From positions 1-35,488 of IMG/VR virus record IMGVR_UViG_3300034110_000238: a DNA stretch of 35,488 nucleotides, one strand, 5' to 3'. Numbering within the stretch: the first letter of the stretch is position 1; each line of letters starts with the position of its first letter. Positions 21,636 to 30,020 of the stretch are shown one piece after another. This DNA is from a virus. The position numbers and the translations under genes were made by a program. The notes under the pieces are model-generated. The model did not search any database, was not told where the DNA came from, and saw only the letters and a list, made by a program, of their open reading frames with translations.

Positions 21636-22574
21636 ATGGCATTTAATGTAACCGGTCTAACCAATTACACAAAGACCAACGAGCAAATGCTCGTAACTAA
21701 GTCGCTATTTAGCGCAAAGACTGCATCAGTATTATCTAAATTAACTGGTGTTAAAAGTTCAATTCAAGTCCCTATTTTAGAGCAGTCATTGTTCTTACAA
21801 GCTGGTGGCTCATGCGGTTTTAACGCATCAGGCGACACTACTATTTCATCACGTAACTTAACAATCGGTAAGATTAAAGTTAACATGGAGTGGTGCGTAA
21901 AAGATTTAGAAACTAAGTATACTCAGTTGTTATTAAACAACGGCTCTTACTATGAGTCTTTACCAGGTAAAATTGAAGGCGCAATGGTTGAGCAATACGC
22001 AGGCTTAGTTGGTGAGGCAATAGAAACAGCAATTTGGCAAGGCGATACCGCAAGTGGCAACGTTAACTTAAACAAGTTTGATGGTTTAATTAAAATCATC
22101 GGTGCTGCTTCAGGTGTAGTTAATGCAAATGATGCTCCATACATCACAACTGTTACTGCTATCACTGCTGCTAATGTTATTAGCGTAATGCAAGCTATTT
22201 ACAACGCTATCCCTGTTCAAATCTTAGATAAGTCAGACTTAGCGGTATTCTGCGGTAATGACATTATGAGATTGTACCAATTAGCTTTAGTTAATGCGAA
22301 CTTATTTAATTACAGACCAAATGAAGATTCACAAGCTGAGTTCACCATTCACGGTACTAATGTAAAGTTAATTCCTGTTAACGGGTTAAACGGTACTTCC
22401 GACTTATTTGCAGGTCGCGCGTCTAACATGTTTGTTGGTGTTGACTTAGAATCAGACGAAGACACTTTCAAAATGTGGTACAGCGAAGACTTTGATGTAG
22501 TACGTTTTAAAGCTGAGTTCAAATATGGTACTCAAATCGCTATCCCTTCTGAAGTAGTTAAATTTATCATCTAA
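21636..22574 (+). CDS. major capsid protein
   Basis: The 312 residues begin MAFNVTGLTNYTKTNEQMLV and continue with LEQSLFLQAGGSCGFNASGD and EWCVKDLETKYTQLLLNNG, then long helix (KIEGAMVEQYAGLVGEAIE) and a beta domain ending FKYGTQIAIPSEVVKFI. This is the pattern of HK97-fold capsid proteins of Bacteroidota siphoviruses, which have a similar length. It follows protease and scaffold, and an intrinsic terminator lies just after it, which suits a highly expressed gene. Confidence 0.85.
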   Translation: MAFNVTGLTNYTKTNEQMLVTKSLFSAKTASVLSKLTGVKSSIQVPILEQSLFLQAGGSCGFNASGDTTISSRNLTIGKIKVNMEWCVKDLETKYTQLLLNNGSYYESLPGKIEGAMVEQYAGLVGEAIETAIWQGDTASGNVNLNKFDGLIKIIGAASGVVNANDAPYITTVTAITAANVISVMQAIYNAIPVQILDKSDLAVFCGNDIMRLYQLALVNANLFNYRPNEDSQAEFTIHGTNVKLIPVNGLNGTSDLFAGRASNMFVGVDLESDEDTFKMWYSEDFDVVRFKAEFKYGTQIAIPSEVVKFII

Positions 22575-22578
22575 TAAA

Positions 22579-22604
22579 AGGGGAGTTAACGCTCCCCTAT
22601 TTTA
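22579..22604 (+). terminator. intrinsic terminator after the capsid gene
   Basis: AGGGGAG (22579-22585) pairs with CTCCCCT (22592-22598) around TTAACG, followed by a short A/T stretch (attttaatt). The T tract is weak, so termination may be partial. Confidence 0.6.
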
Positions 22605-22619
22605 ATTAATAGTAAAAAT

Positions 22620-23135
22620 ATGGCATGTGCAATAACAACAGGTTACGCATTAGATTGTAAAGATGTAGTTGGTGGTGTAAAAAACATTTACATTACTGAG
22701 TTATCTAACGTATCGAGCGTGGCCGCTAATGCAAGTGGCTATGTTACTGCTATCACAATGGCTGCGACTAAGAAATTCTACAAATATGCGTTAATGCCAA
22801 AAGGTGCTAACACTTACACGGAGAATATTCAAACAGATCCAGCCAATGGTACAGTAGCTTATGAGCCAACAATATCAGTGGTATTTTCAAAACTTCAACA
22901 AGATAGCGCGTACTTATTTGACTTGGTAATCAAAAACAGAACAGCTATTATTGTAGAGATGAAAGACGGTTCTTACTTCTTATGCGGTAAGGAAAACGGA
23001 ATGGAGTCATCAGGCGGAACTGCTGCAAGCGGTCAAGCTATGAATGATTTTCAAGGCTACACTCTTAACTTTTCAGGGATGGAAAAAACATTCTCACCTG
23101 AAGTGGATGCAGCTATAATCGCAGGGCTTTTGTAG
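22620..23135 (+). CDS. putative tail tube / major structural protein
   Basis: The 171-residue protein starts MACAITTGYALDCKDVVGGV and has KNIYITELSNVSSVAANASG and a beta-rich rest with KENGMESSGGTAASGQAMND and GYTLNFSGMEKTFSPEVDAA. This pattern resembles tube or major tail proteins of Bacteroidota phages. Two terminators flank it (22579 and 23163), as expected for a separately controlled high-copy protein. It could alternatively be a head decoration protein. Confidence 0.55.
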   Translation: MACAITTGYALDCKDVVGGVKNIYITELSNVSSVAANASGYVTAITMAATKKFYKYALMPKGANTYTENIQTDPANGTVAYEPTISVVFSKLQQDSAYLFDLVIKNRTAIIVEMKDGSYFLCGKENGMESSGGTAASGQAMNDFQGYTLNFSGMEKTFSPEVDAAIIAGLL

Positions 23136-23162
23136 TTTTTCATAAATTTAAAGTGTTAAAAG

Positions 23163-23190
23163 GAGGTTGCTATATGCAGCCTCTTTTTTT
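23163..23190 (+). terminator. intrinsic terminator after the tube-like gene
   Basis: GAGGTTGC (23163-23170) pairs with GCAGCCTC (23176-23183) around TATAT, followed by seven T. A good match to a rho-independent terminator. Confidence 0.75.
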
Positions 23191-23227
23191 GTTTAACAAA
23201 TTACCTATCTTTTTATATTTATCAATA

Positions 23228-23710
23228 GTGATTAGGTTTCAAAAAAATACAACCAATAAAGTAGTGGTTACGTTAACCGAGAATAGCACGGCCTCAAACC
23301 CGTATTATTTGTTTCAGTTTACCAACCAAACGAGTAAAGTTGATTATTACTTTATTGCATCTGATATATCTAACTTCAAAGAAAGATATAACGAGTTTAA
23401 TGTAACTGAAAGAGATAGCCCTAACACATTACAAGGGCAAGTGCAATTGGGCGAAGAGGGATTTTACAACTATACTGTATACCAAACTAACCTATCAACA
23501 TTAACCGGGTTAACCAATGCAAGCGAGGCGGTAAGTAACATTACTAAAACAGTTGAGTTAGGCAAAGTTTGGGTAGTACCAAGTAACTCCCAAATCCCAA
23601 CATATACAGGGCAGGATGATACACTTGTGATTTATACTCCTTATGAGTTTTTACTTCAAGAAAATGGAGGTTATTTATTGCAAGAAAACGGACAGCTAAT
23701 AATACTATAA
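23228..23710 (+). CDS. structural protein with terminal LLQENG repeats
   Basis: I start it at GTG 23228 (VIRFQKNTTNKVVVTLTE) because the longer upstream frame runs through the terminator at 23163. The beta-rich body has FTNQTSKVDYYFIASDIS and ERYNEFNV. The C-terminus carries two copies of LLQENG in EFLLQENGGYLLQENG, seen at the end of several Bacteroidota phage virion proteins. A TATATTTA box at 23214-23221 would start RNA at about the GTG. Its virion role is unknown. Confidence 0.55.
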   Translation: MIRFQKNTTNKVVVTLTENSTASNPYYLFQFTNQTSKVDYYFIASDISNFKERYNEFNVTERDSPNTLQGQVQLGEEGFYNYTVYQTNLSTLTGLTNASEAVSNITKTVELGKVWVVPSNSQIPTYTGQDDTLVIYTPYEFLLQENGGYLLQENGQLIIL

Positions 23711-24216
23711 TGGCAGAAAATAAAACAATATTAGAGTTAAACGAAGTAACAGCAAACGCAAGCGGTGATACATTTGTTGTAGTTCAAGGTGGAGTAACAC
23801 AAAAGACAACCATGTCTAAAATATTTGATTACTTATCAAATGCTTTTAATGTTGCTAACTACTATACTAAAACGCAAACGGATAATCTTTTAGCCACTAA
23901 AATAGGCAAACAGTCTACTGAAACAGTTGCAATAGATGCAACCGAAACAAGCGATTTATCGGTAAGTAATTGTGTGTTATCAATATCAAACATCCCAAGT
24001 GGCACGGGTAATAAAACCATAAGTATTCGAGTATTAGATGATGCACTAACAATAGAAGATATAATTAGCACATCATTAATATATAGAGGGTTTGACGTAA
24101 ACCTAAGATCGTGGGTAATAAGAGAGGCGGCTGGCGAAACTTTATTGGAGTTATTTATCAATGTACACTCAAGCCCGACAGAGCCTATATTGATAGCTAT
24201 TAATAAGATTAACTAA
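23710..24216 (+). CDS. fibre-like virion protein
   Basis: The 168 residues begin MAENKTILELNEVTANASGD, with VQGGVTQKTTMSKIFDYL and NYYTKTQTDNLLATKIGKQS (about 56-75). The YYTKTQTDNLLAxK pattern is the repeat of trimeric fibre shafts. The C-terminal part is beta-rich. It probably forms a head or tail fibre. Its ATG overlaps the previous stop (TAATG), and the portal gene follows the same way. Confidence 0.6.
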   Translation: MAENKTILELNEVTANASGDTFVVVQGGVTQKTTMSKIFDYLSNAFNVANYYTKTQTDNLLATKIGKQSTETVAIDATETSDLSVSNCVLSISNIPSGTGNKTISIRVLDDALTIEDIISTSLIYRGFDVNLRSWVIREAAGETLLELFINVHSSPTEPILIAINKIN

Positions 24217-26198
24217 TGAAAAACAATACAATAGTTTTAAATTTTAGTAACGACAAAGTCCCTGAGTTTACTGAGGTAAGAGGTAAGGAGTGGATTAAGT
24301 ACGGGGAAAATAACGATTACCCAAACTACTTAGTTACGCTATTCAATAGATCGGCTAAACATAACGCAATAGTAACGAGTAAGCAGCTATATATTTGTGG
24401 GCAAGGCGTTCAGTTTAATACTGACGGATTACCACCTGAGAAAATAGCAAGCACACAAGCGTTTATTCAATCCCCTAACCCATACGAAGACCTAAACGAG
24501 TTAAATCGTAAAATGGTTTTAGATATGGAATTGTTTGGGGGCTTCTATCTTCACATAGTTAAGACTAAAGATAAAAAAGGCATAGCTGAAGTTTATCATT
24601 TAGACTACTGTAATGTACGCTCGAATAAAGATGGTAGTAAATTTTTCTACTCTGAGGAGTGGTTAAATGAGCAAGGCGAAGAAAATAGTAAAGTAGACCC
24701 TAAGCCTTACATTGCATATGGAAGTAAAGAATGGGATAAGGCAAAAGAAGGTATATTGTACGTTAAACAATACAGACCTAACGTGGCTACTTATGCTTTA
24801 CCTGATTATATCGGTGCAGTAAACGCTATTATAACCGATGCTGAGATAGCCAACTTCCATAGGGCCGCAATTCAAAATGGATTTCAAGGTGGCACTATGA
24901 TAGTGTTTAAAAACGGTCAGCCTTCAGATGAGGAAATGGCTACGATTGAACGCCAAATCAAAAAGAAGTTTACTGGAACAGATAGAGCAAATACGTTTGT
25001 CATTGACTTCGTTGATGATCCGACAAGAACGCCTGAAATTATTCCTTTAAATGGCAATGATTTTGATAAGCGTTACGATGCCTTAAACGATACTATCCAA
25101 CAAGAAATATTTGTTGGGCATAAAGTAACAAGCCCTATGTTATTTGGGGTAAGAGTAGAGGGGCAATTAGGCGGCCGTAACGAAATGGCAACGGCTTACT
25201 CATTATTCCAGAATACATATATCACACCTAAACAACTTTTAATCGAAGCTGTATTAAACGAGTTAGTAGGTTTAAGCGGTAGATTGACTATTAAACCAGT
25301 TGAGCCTATCTTACCTGACTTTAGCGAGCAGACCTTATTATCTATTCTAACAAAAGATGAAATGCGTGAGATTATCGGACGTAAGCCATTAGACACAAGC
25401 GTTACTCAAAATGCTGTTAATGATGCTATAAATACTTTAAGCCCATTAGTTGCAAATAAAGTACTTGAGTCAATGACACCAAATGAGATTCGTGCATTAG
25501 TTTCATTACCCGCTAAAGATGAGGGAGCTGAGTTGCCAGAAGAGGTAGCAGCTCCAGTTGCAATGTGCAAGCATACATTTAGCAAAGATGACGATTTAAA
25601 AGACTTAGAAGTATTTTCAAAGTTTGGCAGACCGAGCGATGATTACATGAGTGTAAAAGCGGTAAAGGCTATGTTTAGCACTCAAGAAATGGACAACGTA
25701 CAGCATCAAATGTTTGCGTTAACAAAGACTGAAAAAGCTATTTTGGACTTGCTAAAGACAAGCCAGGATGCAAGTGCTAAGGATGTAGCCAAATATCTTA
25801 AGATAACCGAAAAAGAGGCTACTGATATAATGACTAACCTACTTGATAAAGGTTATTTGGATGATAATTTAAAACTAACCGACAAAGGTGCTGAGGCTAA
25901 AACACCTGACCTTACAGAGTTAGTAGTGATGTATACGTATGAGGAACGTTTTAACGCACCAGCATTAGTACCAGGAGGTGAAAGTAGACCATTTTGCAAA
26001 GGAATGATGGCCGCAAAAAAACTTTATACACGTGAAGAGATTAACCAAATAGGCGAAGAGTTAGGTAACATTTACGGTGAGCCGGGTTATGATGTATTTC
26101 GTAGACGTGGTGGATGGTATACTGACCCAGTAACAGGCGTACATCAGCCAGCATGTAGACACGTATGGATGCAAGGTATTTATAAAAAGAGAAGATAA
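24216..26198 (+). CDS. portal protein with C-terminal winged-helix-like and minor-head-like extension
   Basis: Residues 1 to about 440 resemble Bacteroidota phage portals: KYGENNDYPNYLVTLFNRS, EDLNELNRKMVLDMELFGG, a PYIAYGSKEWDKAKEG region and IQQEIFVGHKVTSPMLFGV, with the stem-like part after. Residues about 500-565 look like a winged helix (LTKTEKAILDLLKTSQDA, then YLKITEKEATDIMTNLL). The end (about 588-655) has SRPFCKGMMAAKKLYTREEI, RRRGGWYTDP and CRHVWMQ, resembling motifs of phage minor head proteins. This gene lies nearly 12 kb from the terminase. Confidence 0.8.
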   Translation: MKNNTIVLNFSNDKVPEFTEVRGKEWIKYGENNDYPNYLVTLFNRSAKHNAIVTSKQLYICGQGVQFNTDGLPPEKIASTQAFIQSPNPYEDLNELNRKMVLDMELFGGFYLHIVKTKDKKGIAEVYHLDYCNVRSNKDGSKFFYSEEWLNEQGEENSKVDPKPYIAYGSKEWDKAKEGILYVKQYRPNVATYALPDYIGAVNAIITDAEIANFHRAAIQNGFQGGTMIVFKNGQPSDEEMATIERQIKKKFTGTDRANTFVIDFVDDPTRTPEIIPLNGNDFDKRYDALNDTIQQEIFVGHKVTSPMLFGVRVEGQLGGRNEMATAYSLFQNTYITPKQLLIEAVLNELVGLSGRLTIKPVEPILPDFSEQTLLSILTKDEMREIIGRKPLDTSVTQNAVNDAINTLSPLVANKVLESMTPNEIRALVSLPAKDEGAELPEEVAAPVAMCKHTFSKDDDLKDLEVFSKFGRPSDDYMSVKAVKAMFSTQEMDNVQHQMFALTKTEKAILDLLKTSQDASAKDVAKYLKITEKEATDIMTNLLDKGYLDDNLKLTDKGAEAKTPDLTELVVMYTYEERFNAPALVPGGESRPFCKGMMAAKKLYTREEINQIGEELGNIYGEPGYDVFRRRGGWYTDPVTGVHQPACRHVWMQGIYKKRR

Positions 26199-26797
26199 TG
26201 GCAAGGGTATTATTTTTAAGTGAGGCTACATTGAAAGCCGAAAGTATACTACAAGATAATGTAGATATGAAGGTTGTAACTCCTACGATTTTGGATGTGC
26301 AGAATTTTTACATCCTGCCAATATTAGGAACTACTTTATACAATGACTTATGTGCTAAGGTTATTGCAGGATCATTAGCGGGTGCAGATAAAACCTTAAT
26401 GGATGACTTTATAACTCCTACCATGATTTGGTATTGTAGGTTAGAGTTGCCATTCAATATGAATTATAAATACTTCAACAAGGCCGTAGGCGTTCAGAGT
26501 GCAGATAACATGACACCAGCATCACTTGAAGAGATAGCTATGGTAACAGATCGTGCAAAGAATAAAGCCGAGTGGTACGCTGAAAGATTAACTAAGTATC
26601 TTTTGAGTAATGAGACCTTATACCCTAAGTACATCACTCAAGAAAACCCAAATATTGATACTATCTATCCTAAACGCACAAACTATACAAGTGGTATGTA
26701 TTTAGGTGGTGTTGGTGGAGCGTGTTGCGAAGGTGAGAAAAACTTTAAAGGATTAACAGTTGATAGAGGCCGTAGAGAATACTGTAATTATTGCTAA
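26198..26797 (+). CDS. head-tail connector-like protein, DUF6712-like
   Basis: The 199 residues start MARVLFLSEATLKAESILQD and include VQNFYILPILGTTLYNDLC and TPTMIWYCRLELPFNMNYKY, an all-helical layout of the DUF6712 type found next to portal genes in Bacteroidota phages. Such proteins join the portal to the tail. The cysteine-containing end (GGACCEGEKNFKGL ... REYCNYC) is unusual and could bind a metal. Confidence 0.65.
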   Translation: MARVLFLSEATLKAESILQDNVDMKVVTPTILDVQNFYILPILGTTLYNDLCAKVIAGSLAGADKTLMDDFITPTMIWYCRLELPFNMNYKYFNKAVGVQSADNMTPASLEEIAMVTDRAKNKAEWYAERLTKYLLSNETLYPKYITQENPNIDTIYPKRTNYTSGMYLGGVGGACCEGEKNFKGLTVDRGRREYCNYC

Positions 26798-26800
26798 AAC

Positions 26801-26917
26801 ATGAAAAAAGGACCGAGTAAAAAAAACATTCAAAAACTTTACGCATTTATAAATGACAAGTCTAAATCAGATAATAAACAAACTAAACCAAATAGCATCA
26901 AACCACGCACAAATTAA
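26801..26917 (+). CDS. possible 38-residue basic peptide
   Basis: ATG 26801 follows the previous stop by 3 bp and opens MKKGPSKKNIQKLYAFINDK with an equally basic tail. It overlaps the next gene by 65 bp in another frame, so only one of the two may be translated here. Kept at low confidence. Confidence 0.3.
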   Translation: MKKGPSKKNIQKLYAFINDKSKSDNKQTKPNSIKPRTN

Positions 26918-27281
26918 TGGGTTTGGGTTTGGTGAAGATTACGACATAAGCACGGTACAAGAAAGTTATCCGTTAATGTGGGCTAATGTTTTAGACTCAA
27001 CATTGAACGATAAGATTTTAACCGTTGGGATTGGTATTTTGATTTTAGACATTGTTTCTGATGATGACCGAAATATGAATGATACTTTGAGTGATTGCCT
27101 GAGTATAGCGTGTGATGTTTACGCATTATTAGCGCAAGAAAATGACCAATACGAAGTACAACCAACAGTAAACCTTACACCAATATTTGAGGCGTTTGCA
27201 GATAAGGTAAACGGGTGGAGAATGGATTTAACCTTAAACTTAGTAACAGGCGTAAATAGATGCCAAGTACCTTTAAAATAA
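26853..27281 (+). CDS. neck / tail completion-like protein
   Basis: The 142 residues contain HAQINGFGFGEDYDISTVQE, YPLMWANVLDST, ILILDIVSDDDRNMNDTLSD and GWRMDLTLNLVTGVNRCQVP. This sequence of motifs (fGfG..., YPlmW, D.v.dD, L.SD, GW...l.l....RC..P) is what I know from small neck proteins of Bacteroidota phages. It most likely lies between connector and tail. It follows the connector gene in the expected order. Confidence 0.6.
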   Translation: MTSLNQIINKLNQIASNHAQINGFGFGEDYDISTVQESYPLMWANVLDSTLNDKILTVGIGILILDIVSDDDRNMNDTLSDCLSIACDVYALLAQENDQYEVQPTVNLTPIFEAFADKVNGWRMDLTLNLVTGVNRCQVPLK

Positions 27282-27311
27282 CTAAAAAATAACAATTTAA
27301 TACTTAATAAT

Positions 27312-27578
27312 ATGGCAGTAGCATTAGAAGTAATAGCTGGAACAGGCGGTTTCAAAGTAGTATCAACAACAACAGCAGAAACGGGAGTTGAGTATAACTC
27401 TATTGTAGTAATGGCGGATTCGGTGTTTAGCGCATTTGCTATAAACGGCACAAATGTGTTATCTACAAATGGGTTAAGCGGTGTAACTATAAAGGCAGGT
27501 ACGTTTTTACCAGCAGGAACAACTGGTAAAATTACCGCATTTACATTGGCTTCAGGATCAGTAATAGCATATAAGTAA
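27312..27578 (+). CDS. small beta-rich virion protein
   Basis: An 88-residue glycine- and threonine-rich protein (MAVALEVIAGTGGFKVVST, then AGTFLPAGTTGKITAF). The layout is like short head-decoration or tail spike base proteins, with no enzymatic motif. Coupled to the next gene by TAATG. Confidence 0.5.
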   Translation: MAVALEVIAGTGGFKVVSTTTAETGVEYNSIVVMADSVFSAFAINGTNVLSTNGLSGVTIKAGTFLPAGTTGKITAFTLASGSVIAYK

Positions 27579-28669
27579 TGATAGGCTTAGGACTTAGGAC
27601 AAATAAGTTACGGGCCGAGAGTGGTGGCGGTGGAGCAACCCCTCCTGTATTCACGGTTGCGCCTCAGATTAGCGGTACAGCAGTAGTAGGCCAACCCCTG
27701 ACATGTGATGGAGGTACGGTAACGGGTACAGAACCTATTACACGTAGTTACCAATGGTACAGAGGAGCAACACCCGTAGGCACAAATTCAAATACGTATA
27801 CGCTTGTACAAGCAGATGCGGGTAACACAAGTAATATAAAATGTGTAGTAACCGCAACAAATGTAGCAGGTTCAGCAAGTTCAGATAGTAATACGGTGGC
27901 GCAGGTATTAGATGCTGATGCAAATGCTTACTTTACAGCAATAGCATTGACAAATTCAACTATTAAGGCGGCTGAAAACACTTTCTTTATTTCACGTAAA
28001 AATTTATTTGCGTTAAATACGGCAATAGCATCTTATCATTTAATTACGGATAGCGTAACTAATTCAGATAGATTAAATCAGTTTAAATTCAATGCTTATA
28101 ATCCAATAAATGCAGATGCTAATAAACGGCTTGTATTTGGAGGTACTGTAACCGCTAATACAACAGGTTTGCAGGGTAGTGCAAATGGATTTGCTAATAC
28201 ATTTGTAAACCCATCAACTGATTATAGTGGAACTGATTTTACTTGTATATATGCTATAAACACAAGCAGTAGTAATGGTGTAGATTTTGGTAATGTAGAT
28301 AGTGGTGGAAATGGATTATGGATTGCAACAAAATTCACAGACGCCAATACATATTACGGAGCTTACACAGGCTCACAAAACAAAGGTAATGTAATAGCTA
28401 ATAGTAAAGCAATTTACTCTTATAAAAGAAGCGGGAACACTGTCACTTTAAAACGGAACAATGTAACAATTTTTACAGATACTATTGCCGCTGGTTCTAA
28501 ATTGAATTATTCAATGTATTTGTTATGTAGGAATTTCAATGGTACTGGACAATTATATACGACAAAAGAGTATTCTTTTTTTGAATTTATTGGAAGTGCA
28601 ATTACCGCGCAACAAGAAACTGATTTTTATACCGCATTAGCTGCAAGGGAGGCAGCTTTAGGAAGATGA
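27578..28669 (+). CDS. Ig-like adhesin / tail fibre protein
   Basis: The 363 residues start with a glycine-rich linker (GGGGATPPVFTVAPQISGTA) and then an Ig-like domain with PITRSYQWYRGATPVGTNSN and KCVVTATNVAGSASSDSN (about 35-110). The second half is a beta-sandwich-like region (NAYFTAIALTNSTIKAAENT onward) of the kind that binds carbohydrate. Such proteins recognise the host surface. The location between neck genes and lysis genes suits a receptor-binding accessory. Confidence 0.7.
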   Translation: MIGLGLRTNKLRAESGGGGATPPVFTVAPQISGTAVVGQPLTCDGGTVTGTEPITRSYQWYRGATPVGTNSNTYTLVQADAGNTSNIKCVVTATNVAGSASSDSNTVAQVLDADANAYFTAIALTNSTIKAAENTFFISRKNLFALNTAIASYHLITDSVTNSDRLNQFKFNAYNPINADANKRLVFGGTVTANTTGLQGSANGFANTFVNPSTDYSGTDFTCIYAINTSSSNGVDFGNVDSGGNGLWIATKFTDANTYYGAYTGSQNKGNVIANSKAIYSYKRSGNTVTLKRNNVTIFTDTIAAGSKLNYSMYLLCRNFNGTGQLYTTKEYSFFEFIGSAITAQQETDFYTALAAREAALGR

Positions 28670-28875
28670 TAGGATACAGATTAACATCAGAACAAGCCGC
28701 AAGCATAAGTGGTCAATATTTGAATGATACCACTATCTTTAACCCCGTTCAAGACATCAACGGAGATTGGTTTATTTTCGAAGGAGAAGTAAACGGACAT
28801 ATAACCAATTCCGAATTTGATTGGGTTAAAGAATTAGAGCCGAGTGAATACATTGCGCCAATAAGTAACAATTAA
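28666..28875 (+). CDS. 69-residue hypothetical protein
   Basis: A small acidic protein (MIGYRLTSEQAASISGQYLN, then FNPVQDINGDWFIFEGEVN). ATG overlaps the stop of the adhesin gene (ATGA). It may be a fibre chaperone or end plate piece; unproven. Confidence 0.5.
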   Translation: MIGYRLTSEQAASISGQYLNDTTIFNPVQDINGDWFIFEGEVNGHITNSEFDWVKELEPSEYIAPISNN

Positions 28876-28892
28876 CTTTAATAAATAAAATC

Positions 28893-29120
28893 ATGGCAGG
28901 ACCAAAACCTCTAAAAAAACCGAAACCAAAACCAATTAAACACTCAAACGGAATGTACTCATTTATTGACTGCGAAGATACATTTGCGGTAGGGACAGAG
29001 ATATTTCAATGGGATGAACTCTCGGAACAATACATTGAAGAAAATGCAGGAACTCACACGCTGGAAAGCGGTCAAGATTTTGAAGTAGACAATGAAGGTA
29101 AGATTTCCAACATCTATTAA
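28893..29120 (+). CDS. 75-residue hypothetical protein
   Basis: Starts with a basic, proline-rich MAGPKPLKKPKPKPIKHSNG and continues with an acidic FNED-like region (DCEDTFAVGTEIFQWDELSE). A two-part, charge-polarised protein. It overlaps the next gene by 29 bp. Role unknown. Confidence 0.5.
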   Translation: MAGPKPLKKPKPKPIKHSNGMYSFIDCEDTFAVGTEIFQWDELSEQYIEENAGTHTLESGQDFEVDNEGKISNIY

Positions 29121-29526
29121 CACCAATCTGCTACTTGCACAAGTAATAGTCATGTATTGCTTGTTCTGCTTTGGCTTTGCTAATAAGTACGAACATTCAG
29201 TATATGACTATGTGCTGTTTAAAAACGATTTTAAAATAGCAGGTACTTTGGCGTGGGTGTTATCCTCGTTAGAAGTATCTGTTTTTACACTTATTATTAC
29301 ACGTGCTGCATGTGTTTATGCAGAAAATAGAGTTATCAAATCAATGTTTTTTGCGTTGATGATAGACAGCGTGTTTAGTATTTTTAACACAATTATTTTT
29401 GGATTTTATGAAAACGCATATTCAATTATTGCCCGTAATGGATTTGTAATATTAGCCATACTTTACTCATACCTAATCTTATTTAACAATGACTCACGAA
29501 GAACAAATAGCAGAAATAAAACATGA
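29092..29526 (+). CDS. multi-pass membrane protein
   Basis: The 144 residues have about four hydrophobic segments (near residues 14-30, 52-72, 84-105 and 115-132). The N-terminal LLLAQVIVMYCLFCFG and the middle LAWVLSSLEVSVFTLIITRA are the clearest. It sits at the start of the lysis block and overlaps genes on both sides by 29 and 38 bp. A holin or antiholin role is possible but not shown. Confidence 0.5.
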   Translation: MKVRFPTSINTNLLLAQVIVMYCLFCFGFANKYEHSVYDYVLFKNDFKIAGTLAWVLSSLEVSVFTLIITRAACVYAENRVIKSMFFALMIDSVFSIFNTIIFGFYENAYSIIARNGFVILAILYSYLILFNNDSRRTNSRNKT

Positions 29527-29818
29527 TATAAACGGACTCAGGCAACAATTTAACAACTCGCAAATTATACAAAGCGAGCAGATTAATGAGTTATCCAAGA
29601 AAATAGACAGCTTAGTACTGTTAATGGAAGGGCATTCAGCCGACAAAGATAGAGGCATGATTGCACGAATGATAGCCATTGAAAAGTTTATTATAGGAAT
29701 GAAAGATACTAAGACTTATCTAATGGGTAATATTGCTGCAACTGTTTTTATTATTACTGCTTTGGGTGGAGTTATTGCATTTTGTATTAAGGCATACCAA
29801 TGGATAAAGGGATTATAA
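29489..29818 (+). CDS. holin-like protein with one C-terminal membrane segment
   Basis: Residues 1 to about 60 are helical and charged (MTHEEQIAEIKHDINGLRQQ), then one clear hydrophobic segment (MGNIAATVFIITALGGVIAF, about 79-98) and a short basic tail. This N-terminal-coiled, one-TM layout is common in phage lysis-region membrane proteins. It lies immediately before a second holin candidate and the amidase. Confidence 0.5.
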   Translation: MTHEEQIAEIKHDINGLRQQFNNSQIIQSEQINELSKKIDSLVLLMEGHSADKDRGMIARMIAIEKFIIGMKDTKTYLMGNIAATVFIITALGGVIAFCIKAYQWIKGL

Positions 29819-29819
29819 C

Positions 29820-30020
29820 ATGAAGCTAACTAAAAAACAGCGCAGCATTTTAAGCACCGTAATGGGTGGAATAGTTGCCGTTGCTACTGCATGGGTAACG
29901 GTTGATTTTGAAACTTTCGCATTTGACTTCAAGCACATTGCGCCACTTGTATTAAGTGGGCTTGTGGCATTGGGGGGATACATGACTTCAATTAATAGTA
30001 AAGATAATGAGGGAAATTAA
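29820..30020 (+). CDS. holin candidate (two hydrophobic segments)
   Basis: A 66-residue protein with a basic start (MKLTKKQRSILSTVMGG), two hydrophobic segments (IVAVATAWVTV and LVLSGLVALGGYM) and an acidic end. Size and shape are those of class II holins, which open the inner membrane so the endolysin can act. Its stop overlaps the start of the amidase gene by 14 bp, so expression is coupled. Confidence 0.6.
   Translation: MKLTKKQRSILSTVMGGIVAVATAWVTVDFETFAFDFKHIAPLVLSGLVALGGYMTSINSKDNEGN

Noticed and set aside
23153-23227. N-terminal extension of the gene at 23228
   Set aside because: The extra codons cover the terminator hairpin at 23163-23190; GTG 23228 is the more reasonable start.
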